Shown: positions 1 through 13,500, counted from the first letter of the stretch. The stretch: 64,000 bases of DNA from Immersiella caudata (GCA_030512335.1 JAULSU010000001.1:6634001-6698000), one strand, 5' to 3'. Notes: generated by a model not told the origin, from the sequence alone. A program made the numbers and translations.

Positions 1-733
1 AGAAATGGGTTATCGAGCCTGCGTTGGAGGCATGGTATGGCCCGACTGTCAAAACCTGAACGCCATCTTCGCCTCGGTTGCTCATGATACACGATCCGTA
101 TTGCTTGCATGGTTTCAGGGTTTGAAACTGGGTGGTCCAGCGACACCGATGCCTTGCCTGCTTTATCAAGGTAAGATAGGTATGCAACTGACGATGAAGA
201 GAGGTGGTAGGTGTGGATCAGGTTAGGTAGACAACAGTATCTGTGTAAGTCACGGTGCATGGTGACTGGGCGCCACCGACCACTTGCATGTTCGCGACCG
301 AGAAGATGGCGGGAGGCCGCTCAGTCTGGCCTTTGGACTTGGTGTGGTCTGACACCCAACTTACAAGGTCAGCATTGTCACACGGAATAGCCAGCAGGAC
401 GGTATGACCCCTTAAACAGACCTCGGGCAAACATCATGTCGCAAGGCCTACCACATGAAGAAGAAACGCCGTCTGACCTCCGAGCCGGATTAACGGCAGG
501 CAATAAGTCATGTCTCTGACCCTTCTATTTATGATTCTGCCTCGTAAACAAGAGACAACCATGTCTAAAACACCGTGCTACCATCCATCACCGACCGCAA
601 TGATTACCTCAACGGTTTTGCTAAACTGACGAACACCACACCGTCCAAGTCAAAGCCACCCGGTGCGGCCCAAGCTAAACCACGCTCACCCACGCAATCT
701 AGTCCGAATTGACACCGTGATGGCCACCGTGGC
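1..733. other. Left-edge intergenic stretch
   Basis: No gene can be supported here. The open frames (for example plus 5-226 and minus 218-430) are under 75 codons and encode nothing recognisable. The last part is presumably the 3' UTR of the minus-strand phosphatase gene that ends at 734. A neighbouring gene may lie just beyond the left edge. Confidence 0.5.
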
Positions 734-1809
734 TCACGCCGGAACCCCCTTCACAACCAACGCATCCCGAATCTCCACGACAACCCTCCCTCCCTCCGTC
801 GCCACCGCCCTAACCGACTCCAAATCCCTCACCACATAATCCGGCCCCGCTGCACACACCTCCTCCACACTATGACTCGTCACCAACCCTACAACCACAC
901 ACCCCGCCTTCTTGCCCGCCTTGATCCCCGCTGGCGCATCCTCCAGCACAAGCAACCGCTTTTCCTCCCCCGCCAGGCCCAACCTCTCTCTTCCCATGCG
1001 GTAGCAAGCAGGGTCTGGTTTCCCGCTGGTGACGGACTCAGCCGTGATGAGATGCTCTGGTGTGGGTAGGTTGAGGACCTTGAGCCAGCCGGTGACGAGG
1101 GGGATGGAGCCAGAGGTCACGATGGCCCAAGGGGCGGAGAGAGAGATGAGATGTGTCAAAAGGGAGCGGGCGCCGGGGATTTCGACGGCGGAGGAGGCGT
1201 GGTTTAGGGGGAGGAGGCCTTCCATGTGCTGGACGTCTAGAAAGGGGGTTTAAGCATGGGAGGTGGAAAGGGGGTTGGGGTAAAGGTTAGGTAGGGTAGG
1301 GATGAAGAGAAATGGGACCTACATTCCCAGGTTGCCTTTTCGGGGCAGAGGATTCTGAGGATGTCGATGGAGCGGCGGCCATGGGAGGTCCTATGGGAGG
1401 GTTTAGGCCGTGTGTTTGGAAGGGGCCGTGGAGAGGACATACTGGAGGATAACTTGGTGAGATACCCCTATTTCGTTTCCGACGCTTGTTTTGGTAGGGT
1501 CAGTCAAGGCAACTCGTGGTTGGGCTGGCATGGGGGATAGATGCTCACGCTTCCCAGTGCTTTTCGACGGCTGCGGTTGAGTCAATGATGGTTCCATCCA
1601 CTGTTGGGTATGTTAGTTTCCCGATGTTAGTTTTTGGCGGTGTGATGTTTTGCTCGTTCACCGCCCCCGGGCCCGGGCAGCCCCCCCCCCAAAAAAAAAA
1701 ATCGAATAAAAATCGAGCAAGTGGGAAACTCACTGTCAAACAGGAACCCGTCAAAGGTGACCTGCTGTGGTGGTGCCGAGTACTCAAAGGTTTGCCCTGC
1801 GCTTCCCAT
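734..1809 (-). CDS. HAD-superfamily sugar/glycerol phosphatase (GPP/DOG type)
   Basis: Five exons are inferred: 1809-1734, 1600-1549, 1484-1443, 1390-1323 and 1236-734 (246 residues, close to the roughly 250 usual for yeast Gpp1/Dog1). Joining exons 1 and 2 rebuilds the catalytic loop FDMDGTIIDS, with both nucleophile-region aspartates. Exon 4 carries HGRRSIDILR, exon 5 carries IVTSGS (motif II), GKPDP with the motif III lysine, and LEDAPAGIKAG (motif IV). Proteins of this family dephosphorylate small sugar phosphates such as glycerol-1/3-phosphate or 2-deoxyglucose-6-phosphate in the cytosol, and the substrate cannot be told from sequence. The acceptor of intron 2 is AAG, weaker than the others, so that junction is the least certain. 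The gene is divergent from nug1, separated by about 620 bp. Confidence 0.85.
1601..1733 (-). repeat. Homopolymer and palindrome inside phosphatase intron 1
   Basis: The intron holds a perfect 12-bp palindrome (CCCGGGCCCGGG, 1666-1677), followed at about 1681-1701 by a run of ten C and eleven A. On the coding strand this reads T11-G10. It is the most extreme homopolymer pair in the window and a likely site of length variation or base-calling error. It does not touch coding sequence. Confidence 0.8.
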
Positions 1810-2429
1810 TTTGTCTAGGTTCGAGGTTCGCCTTCTCCAGGAGTGGGATGCCGAGGACGAGCAACGTCGTCAAGAGGTACTGGGAACTGGGACTTTGGGG
1901 TCAATTCGAAGATTGGGGGATCGAGGGACACCGTCTAGGAGTTTGATGAACTGTAAGAATGAGAGAACATGTGATTGAAAAGATTCCAATTCACAATCGA
2001 AGTGAGTCTCGATATTGATATGCACCGAACCAGGGTCGGGGCCGAGTCGGAGTTGGATCCACGTGTTACTGAATCCGGCAACTCCGCCAACTCTACGGTT
2101 GCCGCCCCGACGCCCAATTCAAACTGCTGTATGGAGCACATGGCGGGCCGCTAGAGTAGCTATCTCGAAGTATCTCACCGAGAACCGCACGTCTCTAGTG
2201 TCATCCAACGATTGGTTGCTATGTAGCACCCCTGAGATTTCTGTTGTGGCCCACCTAAACGCAACCGCATCGAGGGGCAGGAGGCGGGGTGCCGTCCGAG
2301 AATGAGCTTATCGGGGGCGGTGAGGACGGCACAAAACTTTCCACCACTTTTTTTTCTGAGAGGTCGCACTCCACAGCGAAGCAGTCCCGTCACCACCACC
2401 CAGCACTCTGCATTGCAAATTCCAGCAAG
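1810..2429. promoter_or_regulatory. Divergent promoter region, phosphatase / nug1
   Basis: The 620 bp between two divergent start codons should hold both promoters and 5' UTRs. Several open frames cross it on both strands but none resembles a protein. I see no sequence-specific site that I can name with confidence. Confidence 0.5.
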
Positions 2430-4111
2430 ATGGCCGGGTCAATCACGAAGCCGAAAAGTGAGTTCAACTTGCGCTATTGTTAACCGTAGCGCATGCACTG
2501 ACAATCGATACAGAGCCCAAGTCCAAGAGGACGCCGGTGCGTCTCCGTCACAAGATTCAGAAGGCCTCGGCTGCGAAGCAGCGGAAGGACAGGAAGCTCG
2601 CCAAGAAGAACCCGGAATGGCGCTCCAAGCTCAAGAAGGACCCGGGAATTCCCAACCTTTTTCCCTACAAGGAGAAGCTGCTCCAGCAGATTGAGGAGGA
2701 CCGCGTGCGCAGGAAAGAGGATCTGCAGCGCAAGAGGGAGCTCGCCAAGGCCGCTCGCTCTGAGGTTCAGGATGCCGGTAACACTGGGGAGGAGCGCATG
2801 GAGGACGACCTCGACGGTGAATTTGCCGCGGACGACGATATGATGGAGGAGGATGGCAGCGATGTCGACGAGTCCAACCCCCTTGCCGCCCTTGTCGCAA
2901 GCGCCAGGAAAGCTGCCGAGCAATACGACCGTGAGCTGCAGAGCGGGGACGAGGTGGAGGACGATGACGAGTCGGACGAGGACGAGGACGAGGCTACCGT
3001 GACCGAAATCCCCGGTGGTGCATCTTCCCGCAAAGCTTTCGACAAGGTCTTCAAGCAGGTGGTTGAGCAGGCCGACGTCATTCTCTACGTTCTCGACGCT
3101 CGCGATCCCGAGGGCACCCGCTCACGCGATGTCGAGCGCGCCGTCATGGCCGCCGCCGACAGTGGCAAACGTCTCATCCTGATTCTCAACAAGGTCGATC
3201 TGATTCCTCCGCCCGTCCTCCGCGGCTGGCTCGCCCACCTCCGCGGGTACTTCCCTACCATCCCGCTGCGCGCGTCCAACCCGGCCCCCAACGCGCACAC
3301 TTTCAACCACCGCGACATGACCATCCAGAGCACCAGCGCCACCCTTTTCCGTGCCCTCAAGTCCTTTGCTGCCTCGCGCAATCTCAAGCGCGCCATCTCT
3401 GTTGGTGTCATTGGCTACCCCAACGTTGGCAAGTCGAGCGTTATCAACGCCCTCATGTCCCGTCTCAGCGGAAACCGCAGCCAGCACGCCGCTTGCCCCG
3501 CAGGCGCCGAGGCTGGCGTCACTACTGCCATTCGTGCTGTCAAGATTGACAACCGCCTCACCCTCCTCGACTCTCCTGGAATCGTCTTCCCTTCCACCGG
3601 CTCCATTTCTAACTTTGTTCCAAAGAACCCCACTGAAGCCCATGCGCATCTCGTCCTTCTTAATGCAGTGCCGCCCAAGCAAATTGAGGACCCCGTGCCC
3701 GCCGTCACTCTTCTACTCAAGCGCCTCTCCGCATCTAAGGAGCTGATGGAAAAAATGACAAGCGTTTACGACCTCCCACCCCTCCTCACCAACCCAGACA
3801 ATGGCGATGCCACCACGGACTTCCTCATCCAGGTCGCCCGCAAACGTGGACGCCTCGGGCGAGGCGGCGTCCCCAATATCAACGCCGCTGCTATGACCGT
3901 CATCACTGATTGGCGCGACGGTCGCATCCAAGGCTGGAATGACGTGCCCGAGCAGGGTGCTGCCCCGGTTGCGAAGGCAAAGGCTAATGATGAGGATGCC
4001 CCATTGCCAGATCAGAAGGTGATTGTCACGGAGTGGGCGAAGGAGTTCAAGCTGGAGGGCCTCTGGGGTGATGATGAGGCAACAGGGGGCGATGTGGAGA
4101 TGGAGTCTTAG
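2430..4111 (+). CDS. nug1: Nucleolar GTPase Nug1 (ribosome assembly)
   Basis: Two exons, 2430-2457 and 2514-4111, give 541 residues. The short first exon supplies the start and a basic leader, and the 56-nt intron has GTGAGT, a CTGAC-type branch and CAG. The N-terminus is very basic and coiled-coil-like, followed by an acidic stretch near residues 110-170. The GTPase domain is circularly permuted: the NKVD motif (G4) comes first, then GYPNVGKSS (G1, about residue 310) and DSPGI (G3, about 361). That order is diagnostic of the YlqF/Nug1/Nog2 class. Yeast Nug1 acts in the nucleolus on pre-60S particles and their export. It is convergent with the exosome nuclease gene downstream. Confidence 0.95.
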
Positions 4112-4553
4112 TTTTCCCCTGATGAGCACGAAAAAAGGGATGGGTGGGTCCCAGATTATAGCATGGGCTCGGCTTCGAGTCGTCGGCGTTTGGGCGTCAA
4201 GGGCACAAAGATATCTAGATGTGGTTTCTGTTGGAATTGCGAACTGTCAAGTCAAGCCATGTCTTGCTATTCCCATCGCTTTTTTATCTTGAATGTGATG
4301 CCCGTAAGAAACCTGCGTGAACATCGATAGTCTGGACCTCTTACAACCCGTCCAAGACGGCTGAAATCACTGTCAAAACCGGTTGAAACCTGATTCGTAA
4401 TGAGTTATGTCAACGTTGACGCTAAGTTACTCTGCTTTATACCAGCAAAAACTAACATGAAACTCTCGAAAGTGGCATCAGATACCTTGAATTCCTACAT
4501 ATATCATTCGTGAGCTACATTCACTACTCGACCTAACCCGAGTATCACCTTCC
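4112..4553. other. Convergent 3' spacer between nug1 and dis3
   Basis: This holds the 3' UTRs of two converging genes. No reading frame of substance was found. AT-rich stretches at 4430-4510 are compatible with polyadenylation signals, but no exact site can be assigned. Confidence 0.5.
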
Positions 4554-7500
4554 CTAATAAGCCTTAACAAACTCCATCTTCACTCCCCTCTTCCCCGTCG
4601 TCTCATCCTTCTGGTCCGTAACCAACACTTTAACCTTCTGGAACAACTCCACCTTGATTTCCCTGCTCCCACTCGTCGTAAGCGTATACGTCTCAGCATC
4701 ATACTCCGCGGTAGGCTCCGGCTCCGCCAAATCCCTCAGCCTGACCAAGCTCTCGATACCGAATCTAGGTACGAGCACAACGAATCCATTGCTGAATATC
4801 TTCATGATGAAGCCGTCCTCTTGCGTGGCCTTACCACGGAGAGCCTGGCCCACATAGAAGGCGATACTGGCACGCCCTGCGAGCTGAGCGTTCCGGTGTC
4901 GGACGTTGATGTTCTTGCATACCGCTTCGAGACGACCGCGGCTGCGCACGCTGGGGTGAACAGCCTCGTACTCGATGGCGGCTGCGAGTTGCCGATGGGC
5001 AACGAGATCAGCGTAACGACGGATGGGGGAAGTGAAGTGGGTGTAGATCTCGGAGGCGAGACCGTAGTGGCGGAATTCGGGGTAGGCCTGAGTGCCAGAG
5101 CAAAAGTACTCGGCGGCCATCATACAACGGGTGGCCATGATGCGGATGAGAGTGTTGAAAAAGGGCTCTTTGGGGTCGACACAGGTGTCCAGGGAGTCGG
5201 CAAGGGCTCGGGAAGACTCGACGCTGAGTTCAAGGCCCTTTTTGACGCGCAGCTGGTTGGCGAGTTCGTCGAAGTTAGTTTTGGGAGGCGCGCCGTGGCG
5301 GCGAAGAAGGGCTGTTTGAGGGAAGGCTTCGTAGATCTTGCGGGCGACACTGACGTTGGCGAGAAGCATGAATTCCTCGACCAGAGACATGGTGTCGAGA
5401 TGCTGCTTGGTTTTGACGTCAATAGGGTCTGAAGTTTCGGACTCCATCTGGACCTTGACCTCAGGTGAGGAAAGGCTCAAGGCACCAGCATCCATTCTCT
5501 TCTGTTTGAGCTTCTTGGACAGCGCCATGAGGACGCGAATGCTTTTGATCAAGTCATCTTGTTGAGAGGCGTCGTCGACTTTAAGCTGCGCTTGTTCGTA
5601 GCTGAAAGCCTCACGAGACTTGATAACGGATTTTGTGAACCTCATGTTGACGATATCGGCATCTGGTGTCAGCTCCCAGAGAACGGAAAATGCATAACGC
5701 TCGACGTATGGTTTGAGTGAACACAAATCTGTACCGAGCAGCATCGGCAGCATGTCGATACGCTTGTCCACCAAGTAGACAGTCGTGCCACGGATGCTGG
5801 CTTCCATGTCCATGGCGTTGTTGGGTCTGACGAAATGGGACACATCGGCGATATGAACACCGACCTCATAATTTCCACTTGGAAGAGGGCGAGCGTGGAG
5901 GGCGTCATCGATATCCTGGCAACCGATAGGGTCGATACTGCAGATACCGAGATGGCGAAGATCCTCTCTATCCCGCCAGCCTGGGTCGTCCATGGATGCT
6001 GGGACTTTCCAGTCGTGGCCTTCCTTTGGCAGGCAGTCGAGAACTGTTTTGGGGAACGGGCGGTATTGGACATCGTACTCCAGCAGGAGAGCCTCTGTCT
6101 CGGCTGCCTTTGTCTCCAACTCGCCGAGAGATCGGACAAAGTGACCGGTAGGGTGTCTGGACCCTCTGTCCCAAGCATCGATGGTGACGAGGATTCGTTT
6201 CCCAATAAGCTCGGCTACTTGCCTGGTGCGCAGCCTAATCTTTGGAATTTTCTTATCCATGGGAATGACGAAAACTGTGTCCTGCTTCCGACCCTGCTGC
6301 GCTGACTGACTGACGGAGGTCTGGTCGATATGTCCGACGTACTGTCGCCAGTTGCGCTTAATCACCCCAACCACCTTCGCGGTAGGCTGAGCGTGGCCTT
6401 CTGTAGTCTTGCTGTGTGTTCGCTTAACCTCCTCTTGCAGGGCCTTGCGCTCCCTCTCCGTCACCAACCCGCCCGCTTCCTCCGTGTCGGGGTTCTCGTC
6501 TTTGGTGACGGCCTCCTCCTCGATAACCTGTGTAGATGGCTCCTTCCACTGGTCTTTTGGAAGCACCTCAACAACGACAAGGTCGCCATCAACAGCGCGG
6601 TTGATGTTCTCTCGCCCTAGGATCAGCAGCGACTTGGGGAAGGCAGGAACTCTGATCGAGCCCTCCAAGTAGTTGTACGGGGACACGTTGAAGGTGCCTT
6701 GATGAAGCACGCCACCTTTGACGCCCGTCATCATCTTTGACATGCTGAAGTACTCAGGATATAGGAACTCATTTGGCTTCTTCTCCTTGATCATGTCTCC
6801 ATCCTCCGTCTCGGGTATCATGTCGAGCAGATGCTCGCCGTCCTTGAGCTGCCTGACATACTCTGCCAGAGAACATGCAGCAAGACCCTGCTTTTTTGCC
6901 TTCTTGAGATTCTCACGGTCATTGCTCAGCATGACCACAGTCGGGACCTTACCCGCACTCGTGCGGGCCAGATGCTCGCTGTACCAGGCCACCGCCTGCC
7001 GTACGGCGCGGTCATTACGATCGTTGACCGACTCGCCCTCGAGACGGTTGATATAAGTCTCAAGACGGAACTCGTTGAAGAAGACGTAAAAGCGCTTGTC
7101 CTCGCTCTTGGTGAGACCTATTAGGCGGTTGTATAGCGGAAGCGACCGATTGCGCAGCTCCTCGAGGACTATCTGCAGAACCACCACATCGTAGAATGCT
7201 GAGCTTTGCTCAAACAGGTCCATGGCGCTGAGGAAAGCATTTGTGTCGGGCACCAGATAGTGGCCATTTGGGTAAACACTGGTCCCTGCGGGGGCCTCTG
7301 AGAGGACAAACGGGATGGCTGCGGGAAGATCAGCTTCCAACCGTCAGGGGCTAAATAAACAACAAGTACTCACGCCTCCCCGCCGAGTCTGTCGGCGCCA
7401 TCTTTTGGCAAGTTCTGCATAGCTTCGACGAGCAAGGGATGTCTTGACGGAGATAGACCTCGCGCACGATCTTCTGTACCTTGCCACTCTTCGTCGACCG

Positions 7501-7569
7501 CACATACACCTTGCTCGAGATGCTCGCCTGGAGCGGATCCGAGTCGAGAGACCTCTTGATGCTCGCCAT
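4554..7569 (-). CDS. dis3: Exosome ribonuclease Dis3/Rrp44
   Basis: Two exons, 7569-7374 and 7318-4554, give 986 residues, matching the family. The start at 7569 gives the familiar basic N-terminus, followed by the CR3-type cysteines (CSSKLCRTC). A PIN endonuclease domain follows, with VPDTNAF near residue 90 and SNDREN further on, so its acidic residues are present. Two cold-shock regions lead to the RNB exonuclease domain with DIDDALHA near residue 535, where the metal-binding aspartates are intact. A C-terminal S1 domain ends in MEFVKAY. In yeast, Dis3 is the catalytic subunit of the nuclear and cytoplasmic exosome. The intron has GTGAGT and CAG and joins GR to PIPFVLSE. It is divergent from rsc7 across an unusually long 8.3 kb gap. 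Confidence 0.96.
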
Positions 7570-10500
7570 ATTGTGAACCGCTGCCTTACTCTGCTGCCGT
7601 ATTCCTGTGTTTCGCGCGTTTGGTGGTTTCACTTGCCACCGAGCATGCTCTTTCCCATTCCTCGAATTCTTTGAATTTTTGGACCGTCGCAAGATCGCGA
7701 CAGCAAGCGCGCCCCACGCTTACCTGACCAACCACTTACCACAGGGCGTCTGATAGCGCTTATCGATAAGAAACCGCAGTATCTCCCACCGCGCACGGCC
7801 TTCACACGGAGAGAACGCTCTCCATCACACACCAAAAGCCTGATTTACATAATAAATCGGCCAGCTGACAGCAATGTTTGGCGCGATTACGTTATAACGG
7901 AATTTAGCTGTTCAGTGCTATCGCTTACCATTCATAGTGGGCTGTTGACCTCACTAAGACCCTGGAACTATCCACCAATGCCCTGAATTTTCGGCTACAT
8001 ACACAGTACCCTTACATCTTACACACTGTTCATTAACCGTCCTTGGCCCAAGCTCCAGACTTGGGAAGTGGTGGGGCACCCTTCAGCCCCTTCCACCCCG
8101 CAACCACAAAGGTCCGCCCAGCGCAAGCAAGCCCACCAGCAGCCATCCATAGAGGTGGGAAGGAAGGCATCAAGCGAGTCCGGTATCCGGTATACGTATC
8201 GTCACGCATTCCATCTCCTCCACGCCATGCCATGCCACGCCACGCCACGCCATCACGCCTCGTGTCCTCCCGTCCTGACTTGAGCAAAAAGTATCCCAGT
8301 CAGCTCTCCTCGGTCTCCCCACGCCTCCCCGCGCTCTTCATCAAATCTCGGCGGCCGAAATCACAGCGCCCTGCTCGGCTGGCGGGCTGGGCTCGCATCG
8401 AGCGCGCAGAAAATTCATCTACATTGCCCTGTAGTACGTACCAGACCGCATACTGGATTTCCGCTGCCTATCTCAGCTCTGCTCGGATCTGAATCAGCAA
8501 GTTACATGCACCTGCGGGTATCACCTCCAGCTTTCCCCAGCCCCCCACTTCCTCCTGCGTCTCTTTACTGCGTACCCTCCAGTCTCCAGAGAACCGACCG
8601 ACCGTCCCCGATGCCATCCTGAATGAACCGAAATGCAGCCTTTGCCGCACAGGCACTCAATTTGCCAAAAGACCCACGTATGAATGAATTAATACAGTCC
8701 CCGGATCATATGATCTGCACCTCCAATTCACCCGGCCATTTTGCCAGATTGTCAAACCCTTGCACCTTCAGCCCGCCGCAGCTTGGATCTTGGGATTCTT
8801 CCCACAACGGGCTCCCGCCGCACACGCCCCACCAAAAACCTTTCCCTCCAGGCACTTGTCTTTCTCCGCACGACACCACACGACGGGACCGGATTCCTGT
8901 CTCGCGTTGTCTATTTTGCCATTTATGCCGTCGACACCAGGGCTAACCTTAATTACTGAACCCCCCAGACAAGGTCGTTGTCGTGGATGCTCGTCCGCCC
9001 GCCCCAAAAATAGCCATACTACACCACACGCCCCCTCGGCTGATAAGATAAGTTGCCGACAACCCACAACTTTGAGCCACCAGCCGGGATGAAAGGGTAC
9101 CTACCTACCACTTGTACCGACGATACTTACCGACTGATGTGACCGCAAGAAGAAACGATGCCAGCCTGGACTCATAGTCAGGTCAGTCGATCAGTCAGTC
9201 CCAGTGCAGGCTACAGCACGATTACAACCCTAGTCTGATGGGTTCCTGCAGGGGGCCCTTTTATCCCGCTAGACGTGCAAAGGGCAGCACGGATGTGCCT
9301 CCTGGGGGCTGACGCTTGTCTTGTATGCGGAATCCAAGCGAGCATGCCGATGCACCTGAGAACACACAAGGCAATGGCGGCATTCTCCAAAACGTACTGG
9401 ACACGCGGTGACGCTGCAGAGCATGAGCGACGCTAGTGTCATCTCCGTCCGTCTTTTACATACGCGAGGGGAAAACTTGCATGTGCACGCTTGTTCTTGA
9501 CCGCGCAGCATGCAGCATCTGCAAAACTTGGAAGCAGAATGAGCCGCCATGGGACATGAGACGTTTTGGGCAGTCGCCCTTGATTCGGACACCTGGGCGT
9601 GTGCTCCGTTCGCCGGCTTGCATGGGCCATGTAAGACCAACTCTGGATGACGAGTGAAAGAGTATATTGGCGCCGCGTTGTCCACTAGCAAGGCAGCAAG
9701 GACGGCGCCGAGGAACTACCTTGGCCGCCACGCCTTGAGATCTTGCCGAGCGTTGCGGTGCGATTCATCCGTGGTTGGTTGGTTAGTTGGCATGCAAGGA
9801 AGTGTGGTTTAGGGACAGCGCCCACCCCCAACGCTGAGGGTCGGTGTCGCCATCTCCACCACACCCCGATAGACGAGCGAAGACGGGGAGCGATCCCGTG
9901 TGCAGGCGGGTGTGGAAGCTGCAGCATTCGAGCCACCGCTCCCAGCAGACGACCAGATGGACCTGCAAAGCTGCCCCGGCGGGTAGAAGCGTGCCACGGC
10001 TGGCCCTGATTGTGATGGCGGTGGGGTAGGTTTCCTTGCCAAAGTTGGTGTCAACGAGCGGATGACTTACATGGCCCCGGCGAGAGTGCTGCAGCAGCAT
10101 GGAAATCTGCCATGGAGGTGGATCCGTTCGGCCAAATCCTCCAGCGACAAGGAAGCCAAGGACAGACTTCCACAGTCGACACAGACGCACGAGCGGGAAA
10201 CAAGGGGCCTCCCGTCCTCCAGGGCGCTGCAATGACAGCTGCAAAAGCAACAAAAAGTGGACGAGTGCGCTCTCGTTGGTCATCCGTGGACATTTGGTTG
10301 GGAAGAGGGGGGGTATAGAGAAGATCTTCGAGACGGAGCTGTTGCGTTGAAGCAGCTGCAGCCGGCAGTGTTGGTCCCTGTTCGGTTGGCCACCCCCCTC
10401 GTCTTCGCCAGAGGGGCTGCCTGGTGTGTGGGAAGACACCTTCTGTTGGTCGCTGCCCCGCGACTCCCGCTGCGCTCGCCCGGGTACAGGAGGTACACCC

Positions 10501-13500
10501 GCCTGTACCTCCCCTCCAGGGGGGGGATGCCCTGTCTGATGGGCTTCCCCAGATCTGCTTCCCATCCCTCCTCGAACCTTAACCTCATCCAGTCTGGCGC
10601 AAGGCCCACACAGACATCCCCGTGCGCCAGCCGCAGGGCCTTCGGATCGGAGGGAGCGCTGAAGAGGAGGGGGAGCCGTTGGGACGGCGGACGGACTAAC
10701 GTTAACTAGCGTTGAGCGTCGCGCGCAGCATCGATAGAACAAGACCTCCTCCCGCTGCCGAAGAGGGGCTTCGGGCCTGGCGCTGCACTCGCCAGTTCCG
10801 GAAAGGACAAGAGAAAGTCGCGACGGGCGAGGCGCGCAAATGTCGGGGCGTCGGGGGTCGCCCAAGGCAAGGTTGCGACGACGCCGTCGTCCACTGCATG
10901 GTTCATGATTTGCAGGACATGGCCCGTGTGTCAGCTGCAACTGGAGGAACAGCCAATCATAAACCCTAGCAGCGATGCCAAGCCTAATCGCAGCTAGTCG
11001 CTTGCACCCCTGTTCAACACCACTGTAGCCCCTCCCTTTTGCTCGGCACCCTTCCTCGACTGCTGCTGTCTGCCCCCCCCCCTCCTCTCGTTGTCAAGCT
11101 GCGGGACACCCCCTCCTGTGCACATGTACGCCTCCCTCGAGCACACCATCTTCTTGACCTCTCTCCCAGTTGCTCCCCGGCGCGCTGGGGCACTGCGGCG
11201 GATTGATTGCGCTTTGGGTTTCTTGGGACCTGTGAAACAGGCGCATCACATGCTGGCCGTGGCGCTCATGAACGCGGCTGGCCTCATCGAGAGAATGGAT
11301 GCCAGAGCACTGACAATGGGCTGGGACGGGACGGCAGAGCGTTGATGGGTCTGAAGCAGAAAAATGAGGGGTAGAGAGGCCCGAGAAAGCAGGCAGGCAG
11401 GGCCAGCATGGAGCAGGGCGCAAAGATCCAACGGAGGCGTGCCATGGGGAGGAATGCTATCCTGACGAGGGAATACGGCGAGCCCTGATTCGCCGTATGT
11501 CTCCTCCGTCAACGTTCGCGTTTCTGAGTGTCGAGCTGCCGTTTGAACTATCGATGCCGCATCTCCGCCAGGTCTGCCCCCACCTTTTGTGAGTGTATCT
11601 GATCTGTATGAGGCAACTTGGCCTTGTGATTTGTTCAGCCTTGCGCGGTCAAAGTACCATGAAAGACAGTAACGAGGCTGCTCCATGGCATGGCATGCCT
11701 CCGGCGCTCAGCTGTGGCGGCATCATTTTCTTTCGCAGCTCCCATCCCTATCATATCTAATGAAACCCACACAGGCGTTCTCGAATCTCTTGTCTGAGGT
11801 ATCTAGTGTAGGTCCTCGGCGCGCCTGGAGTTTCCATTTCGCCCTGGCGAATCTGTTCTGACCTGTCGCTTCGGCCAGCGGTGTCAAATAAGGCGACATA
11901 CTCTCAGGCTCTATCAACTTCCGAAATAGTCCGAGTACGCCTTTTCGCACAAATAGGGCCGTTCTCAAGACAGGCGAAAAGGCGGCCGGGGCAAAGAAGC
12001 GGAGTTGGGGAGGAAAACTTGGTCGTGTCATCTGGGACAAACCAGCAAAGGGCGAATGGTCGGTGGCTTGCCTGGTGTAACCAGTGACCGTTTCCATCAT
12101 GTAATACACCCTCTGAAGGCCCCCGAGGGGTGATTGCTCGCTCTTCCGCCATCTCGAGGAATGCGATCCTTCATGTGATCGTTGGAGTTGGCCATCGCAA
12201 GGGAGTATGACGACTGCGTGGCGGGTCTCTCCTTGGCTGAAGTTGACTTGTATTTATCATCAGGTTTCCACCTCGCAGGAAGTTCCTGAGGGAAGGCGCG
12301 GATAAGTTGAAATTGAGATGCATGCTGACCTCATATGGACCTTTGGCATCGAGAACGCGCCCACTCATCCGCAGACAGTATCCTCCGAATCGAGCGAGCT
12401 GCTGATACTAGGCCAAACAATCGTGCATGCCGTCGATGACTGGCTGTGGGTGTCTGCCATAGGGAGCGAAGGCATGGCAAGGCTTCGGCCGCTTTTGCCC
12501 TTGGGACGTCGCAGTCGAAACGGAGTCTCGTATTTTGTGCGCATGCCCTGGCGTGATTTAAATACTGTACTGTGTACGGATTACGGCCAGTACTGAATGG
12601 AAGCTCCTGTGGCTCCCCAGTACCTGGTGTGACCAGTCAAGCCAAGAGATTGCGGGGAGCTGCCGGGGTAGTTGTAGTCGGGAGGGGTGTGTCTAACTGT
12701 CTACTTCGCTCTCTCGTTCCCCTTCTGGTCTGAATGGCAGATGCACACGGTTCGTCGACCAAACAAGACAACAGATTGGGAAGCACAGAATCCCTATGCA
12801 CGGCTGCCGTGGAGAATTGCGTTGGACTTGGGGGAGCTGTGGATGCGATTATTTGCTCTCGCAAGCGCGGGTGTTGGCCGACCAGTTGTTTGAAGCTGCG
12901 AGTTCCCCGAAGCCACAGAAGACTCTTGATACGACCCTCCGAGAGGAGCCGGGGTTGTGTGAATCGTTGGGGTCGTCTCGACCATGCCTTCGTGTCTGAA
13001 TTGCCACCGCAGATAATAGCTTCGGTTTTCGCTGTTGATGACAGCAATATTCCTGGCGGCCTCGTGTTCTGGTTAGCCCCATCAGTTATCCAACGTCACA
13101 AGAGAATCCGTCAGGTAATGCGAAGTGTGCATTGCTTTGATGCTGGGTGGATTGTTGGGCTAGTGCGTTCTGGACGGGTGTTCCGGCGTTTCCGCTCCTC
13201 CGCGGGCCATTTGGGATATTCAAAGATCTTTTGAGCGGCAAATCCCTCGGCAGGATGTCAGCCCGCCCACCTGACTGCTCAGCTGACGACACCATGTCTT
13301 CTCGCGGCTACTGCGCCGACGACGCGTCAGTTTGTCGGAGTTTGTGTCTATCTTCATGCATCCCGAGACATCGAAACGATGTCCGTCAGCTTTGACAACG
13401 GGCTTCATGGGTCCCAAGGTAGTCGCCGCCGAGCCCATCCGGGCGGACGCAAAAGAAAACGAGGATGTTTGAGAGTAATGGGGATCTGCATGCGAACGCG

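Noticed and set aside
1255..1300. Telomere-like GGTTAGG/GGGTAGG sequence
   Set aside because: It is a short, irregular purine-rich stretch inside an intron of the phosphatase gene, not a tandem array of the telomeric hexamer.
4821..5432. 203-codon plus-strand frame inside dis3
   Set aside because: Antisense shadow of the RNB domain exon.
9269..9691. Cys-rich 140-codon minus-strand frame in the dis3-rsc7 gap
   Set aside because: Cysteine spacing is irregular, overlapping frames on both strands are also open, and there are no matching exons or motifs.
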